Assembly: GCF_001517105.1 (NCBI RefSeq)
Contig: NZ_LPVF01000010.1
Span: forward strand, 558,001-622,000
Source: Bacillus halotolerans
GTDB taxonomy: Bacteria > Bacillota > Bacilli > Bacillales > Bacillaceae
Reading direction: 5' to 3'
DNA length: 64,000 nt
Shown: positions 1 through 8,411 of the stretch, piece by piece
Layout: each line of letters begins with the position of its first letter
Numbering within the stretch: position 1 is the first letter of the stretch
Translations under genes and position numbers: made by a program
The notes under the pieces: model-generated
Seen by the model: only the letters and a program-made list of their open reading frames with translations
What the model was told of the DNA's origin: nothing
Database searches by the model: none

Positions 1-100
1 TTTTCTATAAAAAAACAGATGCAGCCTGTACCTCAAACTGTACTAGTATAACCTATCACACTGTACTACAATAGAAATTTAAATTTTGAATAGAATTTAA

Positions 101-131
101 AAAAAGAGCTGATCATAGTCAGCTCTTTTTT
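101..131 (-). terminator. ykyA terminator
   Basis: An AGAGCTGA/TCAGCTCT stem with a six-base loop is flanked by A and T runs. The ykyA stop codon forms part of the stem. Confidence 0.8.
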
Positions 132-790
132 ATATGATAGCCTGCGGCGTCATATAAATCTTCGCGGGCTTTATTATATTTCTCCGTTTGCACATCAAAT
201 TCTCCGCTTTGTTTAAGGACTTTTTTATAAGATGCATTCGCTTTTTCAATCTGCTGATCAAGCTTATCCAGCGTCAAGTCTTTGTCTTTCAGCAGCTTAT
301 ACAGTTTTTTATCAAGTTTAATCGCTTTTTCATATTCTTCAGACATAGAGCTGTATGCAGCATATCTTTTTTTCATATGATCTGCCGCAGTCTCGGCTTT
401 TGCCTTGATGTGTTTATCTTTAATATTTTCTGCGGATTTTTTGGCTTCCTCAAATTCTGATTCGGATTTTTCGATGCTCTCATTTTCAAGCTTTAGATGT
501 TCTTCTCGTTTATTTACATTCTCTAGCGCTTCGTCTGATATTGAAACGATTTTTTTATAATCATCCATATTGAGCTTGATGACATCATTGTAGAGAGCAT
601 GTTCTTTCTTCTCTAATTCTTCGAGCGTTTTCTGTTCTTCTTGAAACGGTTTTTCTAGATCAGCGACTTTTTCTAATGAGTCATGAAGTGAATCCAGCGG
701 GTCCTGTCCCACACATCCGGTTAATAGTAAAGCCACAGCGCAAAAGGCTCCGATTTTCACCCCGTAGCGCCGTTTTATTCTGTCTTTCAC
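119..790 (-). CDS. ykyA: YkyA-family lipoprotein
   Basis: A secreted lipoprotein of 223 residues. The N-terminus is basic (KDRIKRRYG), followed by a hydrophobic stretch ending in the lipobox LLTGC, so the mature protein should be lipid-anchored on the outer face of the membrane. The rest is almost all charged helix rich in Glu and Lys, consistent with a long coiled coil. The open frame extends upstream to 922, but I chose the GTG at 790 because a GGGGGAT ribosome binding site lies 7 bases before it and the lipobox signal then starts correctly. The stop codon lies inside the terminator stem. Function is not known to me beyond the YkyA family name. Confidence 0.88.
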   Translation of the reverse strand: MKDRIKRRYGVKIGAFCAVALLLTGCVGQDPLDSLHDSLEKVADLEKPFQEEQKTLEELEKKEHALYNDVIKLNMDDYKKIVSISDEALENVNKREEHLKLENESIEKSESEFEEAKKSAENIKDKHIKAKAETAADHMKKRYAAYSSMSEEYEKAIKLDKKLYKLLKDKDLTLDKLDQQIEKANASYKKVLKQSGEFDVQTEKYNKAREDLYDAAGYHIKKS

Positions 791-818
791 GTTAAATCCC
801 CCAATCTTGACAATTTCT

Positions 819-847
819 ACTATAGAATCCATAGAGATATTTGACAA
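819..847 (-). promoter_or_regulatory. sigma-A promoter of ykyA
   Basis: On the minus strand TTGTCA (842-847) and TATAGT (819-824) are separated by 17 bases, about 30 bases upstream of the GTG start of ykyA. Confidence 0.7.
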
Positions 848-922
848 TAGCCAGGTGGTTATCGCATGGCTTTCTGAGTAAAAAATAAGATCTAATCGTG
901 AAAAATCAGGACAGATGACCAT

Positions 923-949
923 ACAACTTTTTTGTTTTTACATAGGTTA
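923..949 (+). promoter_or_regulatory. candidate sigma-K promoter
   Basis: AC at 923-924 is followed by exactly 16 bases and then CATAGGTTA at 941-949. This matches the late mother-cell sigma-K pattern AC-N16-CATANNNTA. It lies about 60 bases upstream of the 51-residue Gly/Tyr protein at 1008, a protein type normally made during sporulation. Confidence 0.6.
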
Positions 950-1007
950 TTGTAGACGCTATGCCTACTACAAGGCTCTGGCGTAATTAAAAGAGGAGGT
1001 TATGTTC

Positions 1008-1163
1008 ATGTACGGTTATGGATATGGTTACGGCGGAGGCTGCTGCAGTTATGGTTACGGATATGGCGGAGCAGGATATGGCCGCACATTTGCGTTAATC
1101 GTTGTTTTATTCATTCTGTTAATCATTGTTGGAGCTGCTTATTTAGGCGGAGGCTGTTGCTAA
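1008..1163 (+). CDS. small YjcZ-type sporulation protein, 51 aa
   Basis: A 51-residue protein too short for most gene finders. The first half is a Gly/Tyr repeat (GYGYGYGG) with a Cys-Cys pair. Next comes a hydrophobic segment of about 18 residues ([18 protein letters not shown]) and a C-terminal GGGCC. This is the pattern of the short YjcZ/YhcZ-like sporulation proteins. I chose the ATG at 1008 because AGGAGG lies 8 bases upstream; the in-frame ATG two codons earlier is too close to that site. A perfect sigma-K-like promoter lies upstream and a hairpin downstream. Its probable role is in the mother cell or spore coat; the exact function is unknown. Confidence 0.8.
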   Translation: MYGYGYGYGGGCCSYGYGYGGAGYGRTFALIVVLFILLIIVGAAYLGGGCC

Positions 1164-1180
1164 TTACACAGTAAAACACT

Positions 1181-1205
1181 GACCAGCCTTTACGGCTGGT
1201 CATTC
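1181..1205 (+). terminator. hairpin after the 51-aa gene
   Basis: Stem GACCAGCC/GGCTGGTC with a five-base loop, followed by a weak T-rich tail. Confidence 0.6.
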
Positions 1206-1211
1206 GTTTCG

Positions 1212-1241
1212 TTGCACCTTTACGAAGAAATCCGATATAAT
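1212..1241 (+). promoter_or_regulatory. sigma-A promoter of defB
   Basis: TTGCAC (1212-1217) and TATAAT (1236-1241) are 18 bases apart, immediately upstream of defB. Confidence 0.75.
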
Positions 1242-1271
1242 TTACATATTAAGCTTTAGGAGTGAAGTTTC

Positions 1272-1826
1272 TTGATTACTATGGAAAACATCGTGCGCGA
1301 CGGCCACCCTGCCTTAAGAGAGACAGCAGAGCCTGTCGGGCTGCCTGCCACAGAAGAAGAAAAACAGCAGCTGGCAGATATGATTGAATTCGTAAAAAAC
1401 AGCCAAAATCCGGAATTAGCTGAAAAATACAATCTGCGCCCCGGCGTAGGACTTGCGGCACCTCAAATTAATATTAATAAACGGATGATTGCAGTCCATG
1501 CAGAAGATGCTTCCGGGAAGTTATACAGCTATGCATTATTTAACCCGAAGATCGTCAGCCATTCCGTTGAAAGAAGCTATTTAACAAGCGGTGAAGGCTG
1601 CCTGTCAGTTGATGAGGCAATTCCCGGCTATGTTCCGCGCTACGCTCGTATCAGAGTGAAAGGAACAACACTGGAGGGAGAACAAATAGACATTCGTTTA
1701 AAAGGATTTCCGGCGATTGTATTTCAGCATGAAATCGACCATTTAAATGGCGTTATGTTTTATGATCATATCGATAAAGAAAATCCATTTAAAGAACCTG
1801 AAAACGCGATGGCGATTGACCGCTAA
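1272..1826 (+). CDS. defB: peptide deformylase
   Basis: Removes the formyl group from the N-terminal methionine of nascent proteins in the cytoplasm, using a bound metal. All three family motifs are present: GVGLAAPQ at 58-65, EGCLSV at 108-113 (metal ligand Cys110) and QHEIDH at 152-157 (ligands His153 and His157, catalytic Glu154). At 184 residues it has the normal length of the Gram-positive type. The start is a TTG at 1272, chosen because AGGAG lies 9 bases upstream; the ATG three codons later is too far from it. It is a single gene with its own promoter and terminator. Confidence 0.95.
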   Translation: MITMENIVRDGHPALRETAEPVGLPATEEEKQQLADMIEFVKNSQNPELAEKYNLRPGVGLAAPQININKRMIAVHAEDASGKLYSYALFNPKIVSHSVERSYLTSGEGCLSVDEAIPGYVPRYARIRVKGTTLEGEQIDIRLKGFPAIVFQHEIDHLNGVMFYDHIDKENPFKEPENAMAIDR

Positions 1827-1834
1827 AAGAAAAT

Positions 1835-1870
1835 ATGCGGCTGACACTATAAGTGCCAGCCGCTTTTTTA
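1835..1870. terminator. bidirectional terminator defB/ykrA
   Basis: Long stem GCGGCTG-CACT/AGTG-CAGCCGC with flanking A and T runs between two converging genes. Confidence 0.85.
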
Positions 1871-2641
1871 TTTTAGCAGGCCTAATTCTTTGACAGCATA
1901 AGCAATTCCATCCTCGTTTACAGGCTTTGTTACAAAATCCGCAACTTCTTTTAATTCAGTAACGGCATTCCCCATGGCAACGCCTGTTCCGACAAACTGA
2001 ATCATTTGCAGATCATTTAATCCGTCACCGAAGGCATATGTATCGCTGATATCAAACGGAAGGCGCTCGATTACTTTTTTAATCCCTTCCGCCTTCGATC
2101 CGCCGCGCGGCAGAACATCAGTCGAAAGCTCATGCCAGCGCACAAGATCGAATTCTGGAAAAGCCCCATAAACTTTTTCTTCTTCATCCTGGCAAAATAG
2201 CAGAAGCTGAAAAATTTCTTTTCCTTCATAAAAGAGGTCATCGGTTTCAGGATAGTCGGTTTTCAGGCTGCCGATTCCCTCCAAGACATGAGGATGGTCA
2301 GCAACAGTCGCTTTCATTGTATCTTCAGCCATAAATACAACCGGGTGGCTCCCTTCTCCCGCCTGCTTTAACAATCTTCTGATTGCCTCTTCAGGCAGCG
2401 GATTCTTATAAATCACTTCATTTTCAAAGACGACATACTGACCGTTGTATGAAATAAATGAGTGAATGCCTAACTCCTCTAAAATCGGCTTCACCAGAAA
2501 CGGGGACCGCCCGCTGGCGATAAACACATGGTGTCCCTGCCTCTGAAGCTCCGCTACCGTTTTTCTTGTGCTTTCCGGTATCTTTTTGTCGTGATCATAT
2601 ATCGTGCCGTCAATATCGAAAAAAATTAATTTTGAGTCCAT
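1868..2641 (-). CDS. ykrA: HAD-superfamily (Cof-type) phosphatase
   Basis: A 257-residue cytoplasmic hydrolase of the HAD type IIB (Cof) family, which dephosphorylates small phosphorylated metabolites. Motif I is FFDIDGT near the N-terminus, with nucleophile Asp9 and acid Asp11. SGR (motif II) is followed by the type II cap domain. Motif IV is GDGLNDLQMI near residue 205. The natural substrate cannot be read from the sequence. It is monocistronic, with its own promoter upstream and a shared terminator with defB. Confidence 0.9.
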   Translation of the reverse strand: MDSKLIFFDIDGTIYDHDKKIPESTRKTVAELQRQGHHVFIASGRSPFLVKPILEELGIHSFISYNGQYVVFENEVIYKNPLPEEAIRRLLKQAGEGSHPVVFMAEDTMKATVADHPHVLEGIGSLKTDYPETDDLFYEGKEIFQLLLFCQDEEEKVYGAFPEFDLVRWHELSTDVLPRGGSKAEGIKKVIERLPFDISDTYAFGDGLNDLQMIQFVGTGVAMGNAVTELKEVADFVTKPVNEDGIAYAVKELGLLK

Positions 2642-2683
2642 CGTTATTCCCCTTTATCGTCTAAATCTGCAATTCCCACACTC

Positions 2684-2711
2684 ATCATACAAAAAGATTT
2701 CGGTTCAGCAA
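2684..2711 (-). promoter_or_regulatory. sigma-A promoter of ykrA
   Basis: Minus-strand TTGCTG (2706-2711) and TATGAT (2684-2689) with a 16-base spacer. Confidence 0.65.
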
Positions 2712-2833
2712 ACTATTTCCCTCAAAAACAAAATAAAATTCCATTAATATCCACGAAAAGTCCGTGCTAAACTCCGCATACTATTTGTATAAAACAGCCT
2801 TGGACAAGTATCAATCGAAGGAGGGACCGCATT

Positions 2834-2905
2834 ATGCTTCGGAAATTAAAAAAGAAACTCAGAAGACAATGGAACGGAATGCTCCGCAGGAAAGCCATTG
2901 CCTGA
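2834..2905 (+). CDS. very small basic peptide, 23 aa
   Basis: A 23-residue reading frame starting MLRKLKKKLRRQW and ending RRKAIA, with about ten Lys and Arg residues. AAGGAGGG lies 9 bases before the ATG, and a good hairpin terminator starts two bases after the stop. A strong ribosome binding site, a short frame and an immediate terminator together suggest a real microprotein gene. The amphipathic, strongly basic sequence could bind membranes or nucleic acid, but this is inference and I do not recognise it. A longer frame running through this region in another phase crosses the terminator and is less likely. Confidence 0.55.
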   Translation: MLRKLKKKLRRQWNGMLRRKAIA

Positions 2906-2906
2906 T

Positions 2907-2925
2907 AAGGGATCTGTCCCTTTTT
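2907..2925 (+). terminator. terminator after the 23-aa gene
   Basis: AAGGGA-TCTG-TCCCTT followed by T residues, directly after the stop codon. Confidence 0.75.
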
Positions 2926-2973
2926 GAAAGGTCCTTATTTTGCTCAAGACTTTCCTTATATTCCGTTTTCGAA

Positions 2974-2979
2974 TATAAT
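2974..2979 (+). promoter_or_regulatory. -10 box for rpoY-rnjA
   Basis: A perfect TATAAT lies about 45 bases upstream of rpoY, downstream of the preceding terminator. The matching -35 (TTTCCT at 2951-2956) is weak. Confidence 0.5.
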
Positions 2980-3022
2980 AGAATAAGCGAGTCTAACATA
3001 CGGCATTTAAGGAGAGATTTGG

Positions 3023-3232
3023 ATGATTTATAAGGTATTTTATCAAAAAAAAGCTGAGGAAGTACCTGTTCGGGAAAAAACAGATTCACTTTATATTGAA
3101 GGCGTATCAGAGCGTGACGTCAGAACGAAACTGAAAGACAAGAAATTTAATATTGAATTTATCACACCTGTTGACGGTGCTTTTTTAGAATATGAGCAAC
3201 AGAGTGAAAATTTTAAAGTATTGGAGTTATGA
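3023..3232 (+). CDS. rpoY: RNA polymerase epsilon subunit
   Basis: A 69-residue small subunit of RNA polymerase found in Firmicutes (formerly YkzG), structurally similar to phage Gp2-type polymerase-binding proteins. Visible features are the conserved N-terminal MIYKVFYQ strand and the charged middle ERDVRTKL. Its stop codon overlaps the upstream edge of the rnjA leader, and rnjA starts only 5 bases after it. Polymerase subunit and major ribonuclease are therefore made from one transcript. Confidence 0.92.
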   Translation: MIYKVFYQKKAEEVPVREKTDSLYIEGVSERDVRTKLKDKKFNIEFITPVDGAFLEYEQQSENFKVLEL

Positions 3233-3237
3233 GCGGT

Positions 3238-4905
3238 ATGAAATTTGTAAAAAACGATCAGACTGCTGTTTTCGCCCTCGGAGGACTGGGTGAAATCGGT
3301 AAAAATACGTATGCGGTGCAGTTTCAGGATGAAATTGTGCTGATTGATGCGGGGATCAAGTTTCCCGAGGACGAACTGCTCGGTATTGATTACGTCATTC
3401 CCGATTACACGTATTTAGTTAAAAACGAAGATAAAATTAAAGGGCTTTTTATCACTCACGGGCACGAGGACCATATCGGAGGCATCCCGTACCTGCTTAG
3501 ACAAGTCAATATTCCCGTTTACGGCGGTAAACTCGCGATCGGCTTACTTCGGAATAAACTTGAAGAGCACGGTTTATTAAGACAGACTAAGCTTAACATC
3601 ATCGGTGAGGATGATATCGTAAAATTTCGCAAAACGGCTGTGTCATTCTTTAGAACAACACACAGTATTCCGGATTCCTACGGTATTGTTGTAAAAACAC
3701 CGCCCGGAAACATCGTACATACTGGAGATTTCAAATTCGACTTTACTCCAGTCGGCGAGCCGGCAAACTTAACGAAAATGGCCGAAATCGGCAAAGAAGG
3801 CGTTCTGTGCCTCCTTTCAGACAGCACAAACAGTGAAAACCCGGAGTTCACTATGTCTGAACGCCGTGTCGGAGAAAGCATTCATGACATTTTCCGCAAG
3901 GTGGACGGCCGAGTTATCTTCGCTACATTTGCGTCGAATATTCACCGCTTGCAGCAGGTAATTGAGGCTGCTGTATTAAATGGAAGAAAAGTTGCCGTAT
4001 TTGGACGCAGTATGGAATCGGCTATCGAAATCGGACAAACTCTCGGCTATATTAACTGTCCTAAAAATACGTTTATTGAACATAACGAAATCAATCGCAT
4101 TCCTGCCAATAAAGTAACAATCCTGTGTACAGGAAGCCAAGGGGAACCGATGGCGGCTTTATCCAGAATTGCAAACGGCACACATCGGCAGATTTCAATC
4201 AATCCTGGGGATACAGTCGTATTTTCTTCATCCCCTATCCCGGGCAACACAATCAGCGTGAGCCGCACAATTAACCAGCTGTATCGTGCGGGGGCCGAAG
4301 TTATTCACGGACCTCTTAATGATATCCATACATCCGGTCACGGCGGACAGGAAGAACAAAAGCTGATGCTTCGTTTAATCAAGCCTAAATTCTTCATGCC
4401 GATTCACGGTGAGTACAGAATGCAAAAGATGCACGTCAAGCTTGCGACAGATTGCGGCATCCCTGAAGAAAACTGCTTTATCATGGATAACGGTGAAGTA
4501 TTGTCGCTTAAAGGCGATGAAGCTTCAGTTGCCGGTAAAATCCCATCCGGTTCAGTATACATCGACGGTAGCGGTATCGGTGATATTGGAAATATCGTGC
4601 TTCGCGACCGCAGAATTCTTTCTGAAGAAGGTCTTGTGATCGTCGTTGTCAGCATAGATATGGATGACTTTAAGATTTCAGCGGGCCCTGACTTGATTTC
4701 CAGAGGGTTTGTTTACATGAGAGAATCAGGTGATTTGATCAATGACGCCCAGGAGCTTATTTCAAACCACTTGCAAAAAGTTATGGAACGAAAAACCACT
4801 CAATGGTCAGAAATCAAAAATGAGATCACGGATACGCTTGCTCCGTTCTTATATGAAAAAACGAAACGCCGCCCAATGATCCTTCCGATCATTATGGAGG
4901 TTTAA
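3238..4905 (+). CDS. rnjA: ribonuclease J1
   Basis: A 555-residue metallo-beta-lactamase/beta-CASP ribonuclease with 5'-3' exonuclease and endonuclease activity, central to mRNA turnover and 16S rRNA maturation. The zinc motif HGHEDH is at 74-79. A later His in TTHSIPDS and the Asp in HTGDFKFD complete the metal site. The beta-CASP motifs follow ([16 protein letters not shown]), then the C-terminal domain. I chose the ATG at 3238 (MKFVKND) because GGAG is 11 bases upstream; the ATG at 3229 overlaps the rpoY stop and sits only 2 bases from that site. Confidence 0.96.
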   Translation: MKFVKNDQTAVFALGGLGEIGKNTYAVQFQDEIVLIDAGIKFPEDELLGIDYVIPDYTYLVKNEDKIKGLFITHGHEDHIGGIPYLLRQVNIPVYGGKLAIGLLRNKLEEHGLLRQTKLNIIGEDDIVKFRKTAVSFFRTTHSIPDSYGIVVKTPPGNIVHTGDFKFDFTPVGEPANLTKMAEIGKEGVLCLLSDSTNSENPEFTMSERRVGESIHDIFRKVDGRVIFATFASNIHRLQQVIEAAVLNGRKVAVFGRSMESAIEIGQTLGYINCPKNTFIEHNEINRIPANKVTILCTGSQGEPMAALSRIANGTHRQISINPGDTVVFSSSPIPGNTISVSRTINQLYRAGAEVIHGPLNDIHTSGHGGQEEQKLMLRLIKPKFFMPIHGEYRMQKMHVKLATDCGIPEENCFIMDNGEVLSLKGDEASVAGKIPSGSVYIDGSGIGDIGNIVLRDRRILSEEGLVIVVVSIDMDDFKISAGPDLISRGFVYMRESGDLINDAQELISNHLQKVMERKTTQWSEIKNEITDTLAPFLYEKTKRRPMILPIIMEV

Positions 4906-4940
4906 AAAAAGATGCACTCACTTAGGAGTGCATCTTTTTT
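4905..4940. terminator. bidirectional terminator rnjA/adeC
   Basis: AAAAAAGATGCACTC/GAGTGCATCTTTTTT with a six-base loop, between converging genes. Confidence 0.9.
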
Positions 4941-6672
4941 ATTGCAGTGCTATATGCTGAAATGACTTTACATCAAACAATCCTGTTGTCGTCATTTTGA
5001 TGTCAGGAATGACAGGCAAAGCCAAGAATGAAAGCGTCAAAAATGGGTTAAACCGGTCTTTAAAACCGATAAATGAGAGCTTTTCATGAAGCGTCATTAA
5101 GCTTTGATTCACCAATTCTGCAGATTGGTCGGATAATAACCCCGCAATCGGCAGAGCAACCGAGTGAAGTTCTTCCCCGTCTTTTATAACTGTTAATCCG
5201 CCGCCAATTTCCTGCAGCTTATTAACTGCGGCTGCGATATCGGTGTCATTTGTCCCCACGGCAATGATATTATGCGAATCGTGTGAAATCGTTGTTGCAA
5301 TCGCCCCGCTTTTCAAACCAAATCCTTTCACAATACCAAGTCCCGTTTCTTTTAATCCCTTATGCCGTTCCACGACTGCAATCTTTAACAAGTCAAGATC
5401 GATTTCAGGCTGAAAAATGGGTGCTTCTGGAGCCGGAACACTCACCAGGCGTGTTTCAAGCTGATTTGGTATGATTTGAATGACATTCATCTGCTGCTGG
5501 GGATCAATTGGCATATGAAAATCCTGTTCGGAAAGAGGAGCAGCAAGGTTAACGGAATGAAGCAGCGCCGGGTCTGGTGTTAGCGTATGAGCTTGTGCCT
5601 GACAGACTGCTTTATTATTTTCAGCAACAGTTTGTCCTTTTACCAACGTCTTTGTGACAGTGACATTTTCCACATCTGAAATAAAGAGCAAATCGGCGTC
5701 AAATCCCGGAGCAATCGCTCCCTTTGTATCTAGTCCGTAGCATTCCGCTGCATTCAGGCTTCCCAATTGGTATGCCAAAAACGGATCGAGGCCAGCTTGA
5801 ATAGCCATTTTCACCTGATGATTCACACTTCCCTCTGACAATAAATCATCTACGTGTTTATCATCAGTACAGAAAAAGAAACGGCGCGCATTCTTTTCAT
5901 TAACAGCCGGCAGCACTTTCATTGTATTTTTGGCGACTGACCCTTCTCGCATCATGACGTACATTCCTCTTCTGATACGATCCAGCGCTTCTTCCTTCGT
6001 CGTTACCTCATGATCGGTCAAGACAAAAGCGGTTCTGTAAATATTGATGAGATCAGTTGACAAGCCTGCTAAATGTCCGTCAATCCGTTTCCCCGCGCTC
6101 CGGGCATCAAACAGCTTATTAACCATGTCTGCTTCACCCTGCTCAACCGATACATAATCCATCACTTCAGCCAGACCCAATACCTCTTTCTCTTCGTAAA
6201 ATGGCTTCAAATCGGCCGCCCGAAGTACCGCACCGGATCGCTCAAAGCTGGCGGCAGGCACACTGGAGGGAAGCATAAAATGGATATTCAGCGGTGTTTG
6301 CCGAGCCTGTTCAATCATAAATTTGATCCCTTCCTGACCGGACACGTTCGCTATTTCATGCGGATCGGTAATGATGGTCGTCACGCCATTCGGCAATACG
6401 GCTTTTGCAAACTCGATCGGTGTCACCATTGATGACTCAATATGTACATGACCATCAATAAATCCCGGCACAATGACTTGCCCCTCTGCATCAATGGTTT
6501 CTTCACCTTCATACTGGCCGAGGCCTACAATCACTCCGTCTGTTATCGCAATATCTTCATAAATCCACTCATGATTATATACGTCCATGATTTTCCCGTT
6601 CTTAATGACGATGTCAGCTTTTTGTCTGCGGGCTGAAGCATTCAGCCTTTTGACCAGCGCTTCTTTATTCAA
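4939..6672 (-). CDS. adeC: adenine deaminase
   Basis: Converts adenine to hypoxanthine and ammonia for purine salvage and nitrogen supply. The 577 residues have the amidohydrolase layout: an N-terminal beta-sandwich, the metal motif DGHVHIESSM (His75, His77), HEIANV and a further metal site in FCTDDKHVDDL, and a C-terminal domain of the Ade family. The start is TTG at 6672 with AGGAGGGGG just upstream. It is monocistronic; a promoter is visible 40-60 bases upstream. No purine riboswitch is apparent in the short leader. Confidence 0.95.
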   Translation of the reverse strand: MNKEALVKRLNASARRQKADIVIKNGKIMDVYNHEWIYEDIAITDGVIVGLGQYEGEETIDAEGQVIVPGFIDGHVHIESSMVTPIEFAKAVLPNGVTTIITDPHEIANVSGQEGIKFMIEQARQTPLNIHFMLPSSVPAASFERSGAVLRAADLKPFYEEKEVLGLAEVMDYVSVEQGEADMVNKLFDARSAGKRIDGHLAGLSTDLINIYRTAFVLTDHEVTTKEEALDRIRRGMYVMMREGSVAKNTMKVLPAVNEKNARRFFFCTDDKHVDDLLSEGSVNHQVKMAIQAGLDPFLAYQLGSLNAAECYGLDTKGAIAPGFDADLLFISDVENVTVTKTLVKGQTVAENNKAVCQAQAHTLTPDPALLHSVNLAAPLSEQDFHMPIDPQQQMNVIQIIPNQLETRLVSVPAPEAPIFQPEIDLDLLKIAVVERHKGLKETGLGIVKGFGLKSGAIATTISHDSHNIIAVGTNDTDIAAAVNKLQEIGGGLTVIKDGEELHSVALPIAGLLSDQSAELVNQSLMTLHEKLSFIGFKDRFNPFLTLSFLALPVIPDIKMTTTGLFDVKSFQHIALQ

Positions 6673-6708
6673 ATAGCCCCCTCCTCTTTTTTATTTATAT
6701 GGTACAAT

Positions 6709-6737
6709 ATGCTATCGGAACGCTTATCCGTAGTCAA
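6709..6737 (-). promoter_or_regulatory. promoter of adeC
   Basis: Minus-strand TTGACT (6732-6737) and TAGCAT (6709-6714) with a 17-base spacer. Confidence 0.55.
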
Positions 6738-6792
6738 TAAAATTTTAGTAAATTGGCGCTTAGTTCATTAAAGTTGTTATATTCTGATAATA

Positions 6793-6819
6793 TTAAAAAA
6801 CCGCCCCTAAGGACGGCTT
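6793..6819 (-). terminator. ktrC terminator
   Basis: Nine-pair stem (AAGCCGTCC with GGGCGGTTT, G-U pairs allowed), loop TTAG, then a T run on the minus strand. Confidence 0.75.
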
Positions 6820-6828
6820 ATATTTCTT

Positions 6829-7494
6829 CTATTTCGTATGAAGAACTCTTTTCTCAAAACGTGAAATATCCGTAACCGATCCAATGACGATGAGAATATC
6901 TTCTTGATGTATCACTTCAGTCGCAAGCGGCGACACGATGACTTCCTTGCCCCTTTTAATCGCTACAATATTAATACCGTATTTCGCCCGTATATCTAAA
7001 TCGAGAAGAGTGTTTCCGGCAAGACGGCTGTTGGCAACGATCTCGACAAGACTATGCTCTTCTGACAGCTCCAAATAATCAAGTACATTGTTTGAAACGA
7101 TATTATGCGCAATTCTTTTTGCCATATCACGTTCCGGGTGGACAATGTGATCCGCGCCGATTTTGGACAGCACTTTTTCATGGTAATCATTCTGAGCCTT
7201 AACTGTAATCGTATTGACACCCAGTTCTTTGAGAATCAGAGTTGTTAATATACTCGCCTGAATATTTTCACCGATCGCAACAATGACGTGGTCAAAATTC
7301 CTCAAACCTAAATTTTTCAGAACAGATTCATCGGTCGAGTCTCCGATGACGGCATGTGATGCAATCTTGGCATACTCGTTGACTTTATCTTCATCAATAT
7401 CCATCGCCATGACCTCGACGCCCTCTTCACTCAATGCTTTGCATATACTTCCACCAAAACGGCCGAGTCCAATTACGGCAAATTCTTTTTTCAT
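6829..7494 (-). CDS. ktrC: KtrC potassium channel regulatory (RCK) subunit
   Basis: A 221-residue cytoplasmic gating ring protein for a Ktr potassium transporter (partner KtrD elsewhere). The N-terminal RCK_N domain has the Rossmann motif GLGRFGG at 9-15 and an acidic strand end MDIDEDK at 31-37 for nucleotide binding. The C-terminal RCK_C domain (about 135-221) is the part that binds c-di-AMP in this family. The ribosome binding site is AAAGGAG. No membrane subunit gene is adjacent. The c-di-AMP link is shared with darB further along the window. Confidence 0.93.
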   Translation of the reverse strand: MKKEFAVIGLGRFGGSICKALSEEGVEVMAMDIDEDKVNEYAKIASHAVIGDSTDESVLKNLGLRNFDHVIVAIGENIQASILTTLILKELGVNTITVKAQNDYHEKVLSKIGADHIVHPERDMAKRIAHNIVSNNVLDYLELSEEHSLVEIVANSRLAGNTLLDLDIRAKYGINIVAIKRGKEVIVSPLATEVIHQEDILIVIGSVTDISRFEKRVLHTK

Positions 7495-7565
7495 AGTGGT
7501 GCTCCTTTACCTAACATCATATTGATCAAATTTTAACATATTCTTTTGAGGCAGTGTTAATTTCA

Positions 7566-8396
7566 TCAACCTTTTGGCAGCGAATTCATATGCTGCTTAA
7601 GCCGTTCAGTAAAGCCCTTGGTCAAATAAAGCTCCGCTCCCCGTTCAATCTCGATTTGATAATGCTGAGGAGGTGCTGTTTCTGCTTCTTTTCGGAGGAC
7701 GAGAAAGGTTAAACAATCGGTATAGAGCTTTCCCCCTGCTTCAACGTCTACAAATGCCGGCCGATAGGTATGAGATTCAACCCCTTCCCTTTTATACAAA
7801 TAGGCGACAGCTGAAAAAGGAAGACGATACAACACCCCTTCTGTCGTACCTCCGTCTTCAGTGATATCCGCCCTTGAGCCGTCTGGCCTTTTTAACGTAA
7901 AGCGGGTTGTATACCCTTTTAAAACAGCTCCTCCCACTGGATCTTGAAAATAATGATCAACCCCTGCTTTTTGAAAACGGGCATTGTCCATACAAGATCC
8001 GTAGGCAAAATAGTACACGGGATCTTTAGATTTGCTGATCATCTGATGTTCTTTCCAGTCACCGCTGCCTATTTTCACAAAGTCAGCACAATCATCTTTT
8101 TTCATATAATATACAACTGCTTCCTTGATTCCAGCATCAGTTTCGACATGTACAGATGTCTTGTGGTAGCCTTGATAAAAAAGATCAAGCTTATGTATAC
8201 ACAATTCATCTGCTTCATATATCTCACCGCAAATATAGCCATCAGCCCCAAACACGGCCGCAGGTTCCTCGGCTGCCGTATTAAAAAGACTTCCCTTTGT
8301 CCGCGCCTGCTCACTGATACAAGCCGACTGTGATAACAAATGATGATTTTTTTCATGCTTCCTTAAAGTCCCATATACAAACAGAAGCGAGTTCAT
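7566..8396 (-). CDS. ykqA: tandem gamma-glutamylcyclotransferase-like protein
   Basis: 276 residues containing two copies of the AIG2/GGCT fold. The first begins MNSLLFVYGTLRKHE (YGTLR signature). The second starts near residue 128 with YYFAYGSCMDNARF (YGSxM signature). The acidic catalytic residue expected after each barrel strand cannot be assigned with certainty. The family acts on gamma-glutamyl amines or peptides, but the substrate here is unknown. It starts 15 bases after kinC, so it is probably cotranscribed with that sensor kinase. Confidence 0.82.
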   Translation of the reverse strand: MNSLLFVYGTLRKHEKNHHLLSQSACISEQARTKGSLFNTAAEEPAAVFGADGYICGEIYEADELCIHKLDLFYQGYHKTSVHVETDAGIKEAVVYYMKKDDCADFVKIGSGDWKEHQMISKSKDPVYYFAYGSCMDNARFQKAGVDHYFQDPVGGAVLKGYTTRFTLKRPDGSRADITEDGGTTEGVLYRLPFSAVAYLYKREGVESHTYRPAFVDVEAGGKLYTDCLTFLVLRKEAETAPPQHYQIEIERGAELYLTKGFTERLKQHMNSLPKG

Positions 8397-8411
8397 CTTG
8401 TTTTTCCCCTC

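Noticed and set aside
791..922. N-terminal extension of ykyA
   Set aside because: Contains the ykyA promoter and would bury the lipoprotein signal; the GTG at 790 has a good site.
2764..3033. 89-codon plus-strand frame upstream of rpoY
   Set aside because: It runs through a terminator and the rpoY promoter, has no ribosome binding site, and conflicts with the better-supported 23-codon gene.
3229..3237. Earlier ATG for rnjA
   Set aside because: Only 2 bases from the GGAG site; the ATG at 3238 has normal spacing and gives the known 555-residue protein.
6673..6790. Purine riboswitch before adeC
   Set aside because: The leader between the promoter and start is only a few tens of bases and lacks the conserved three-way junction.
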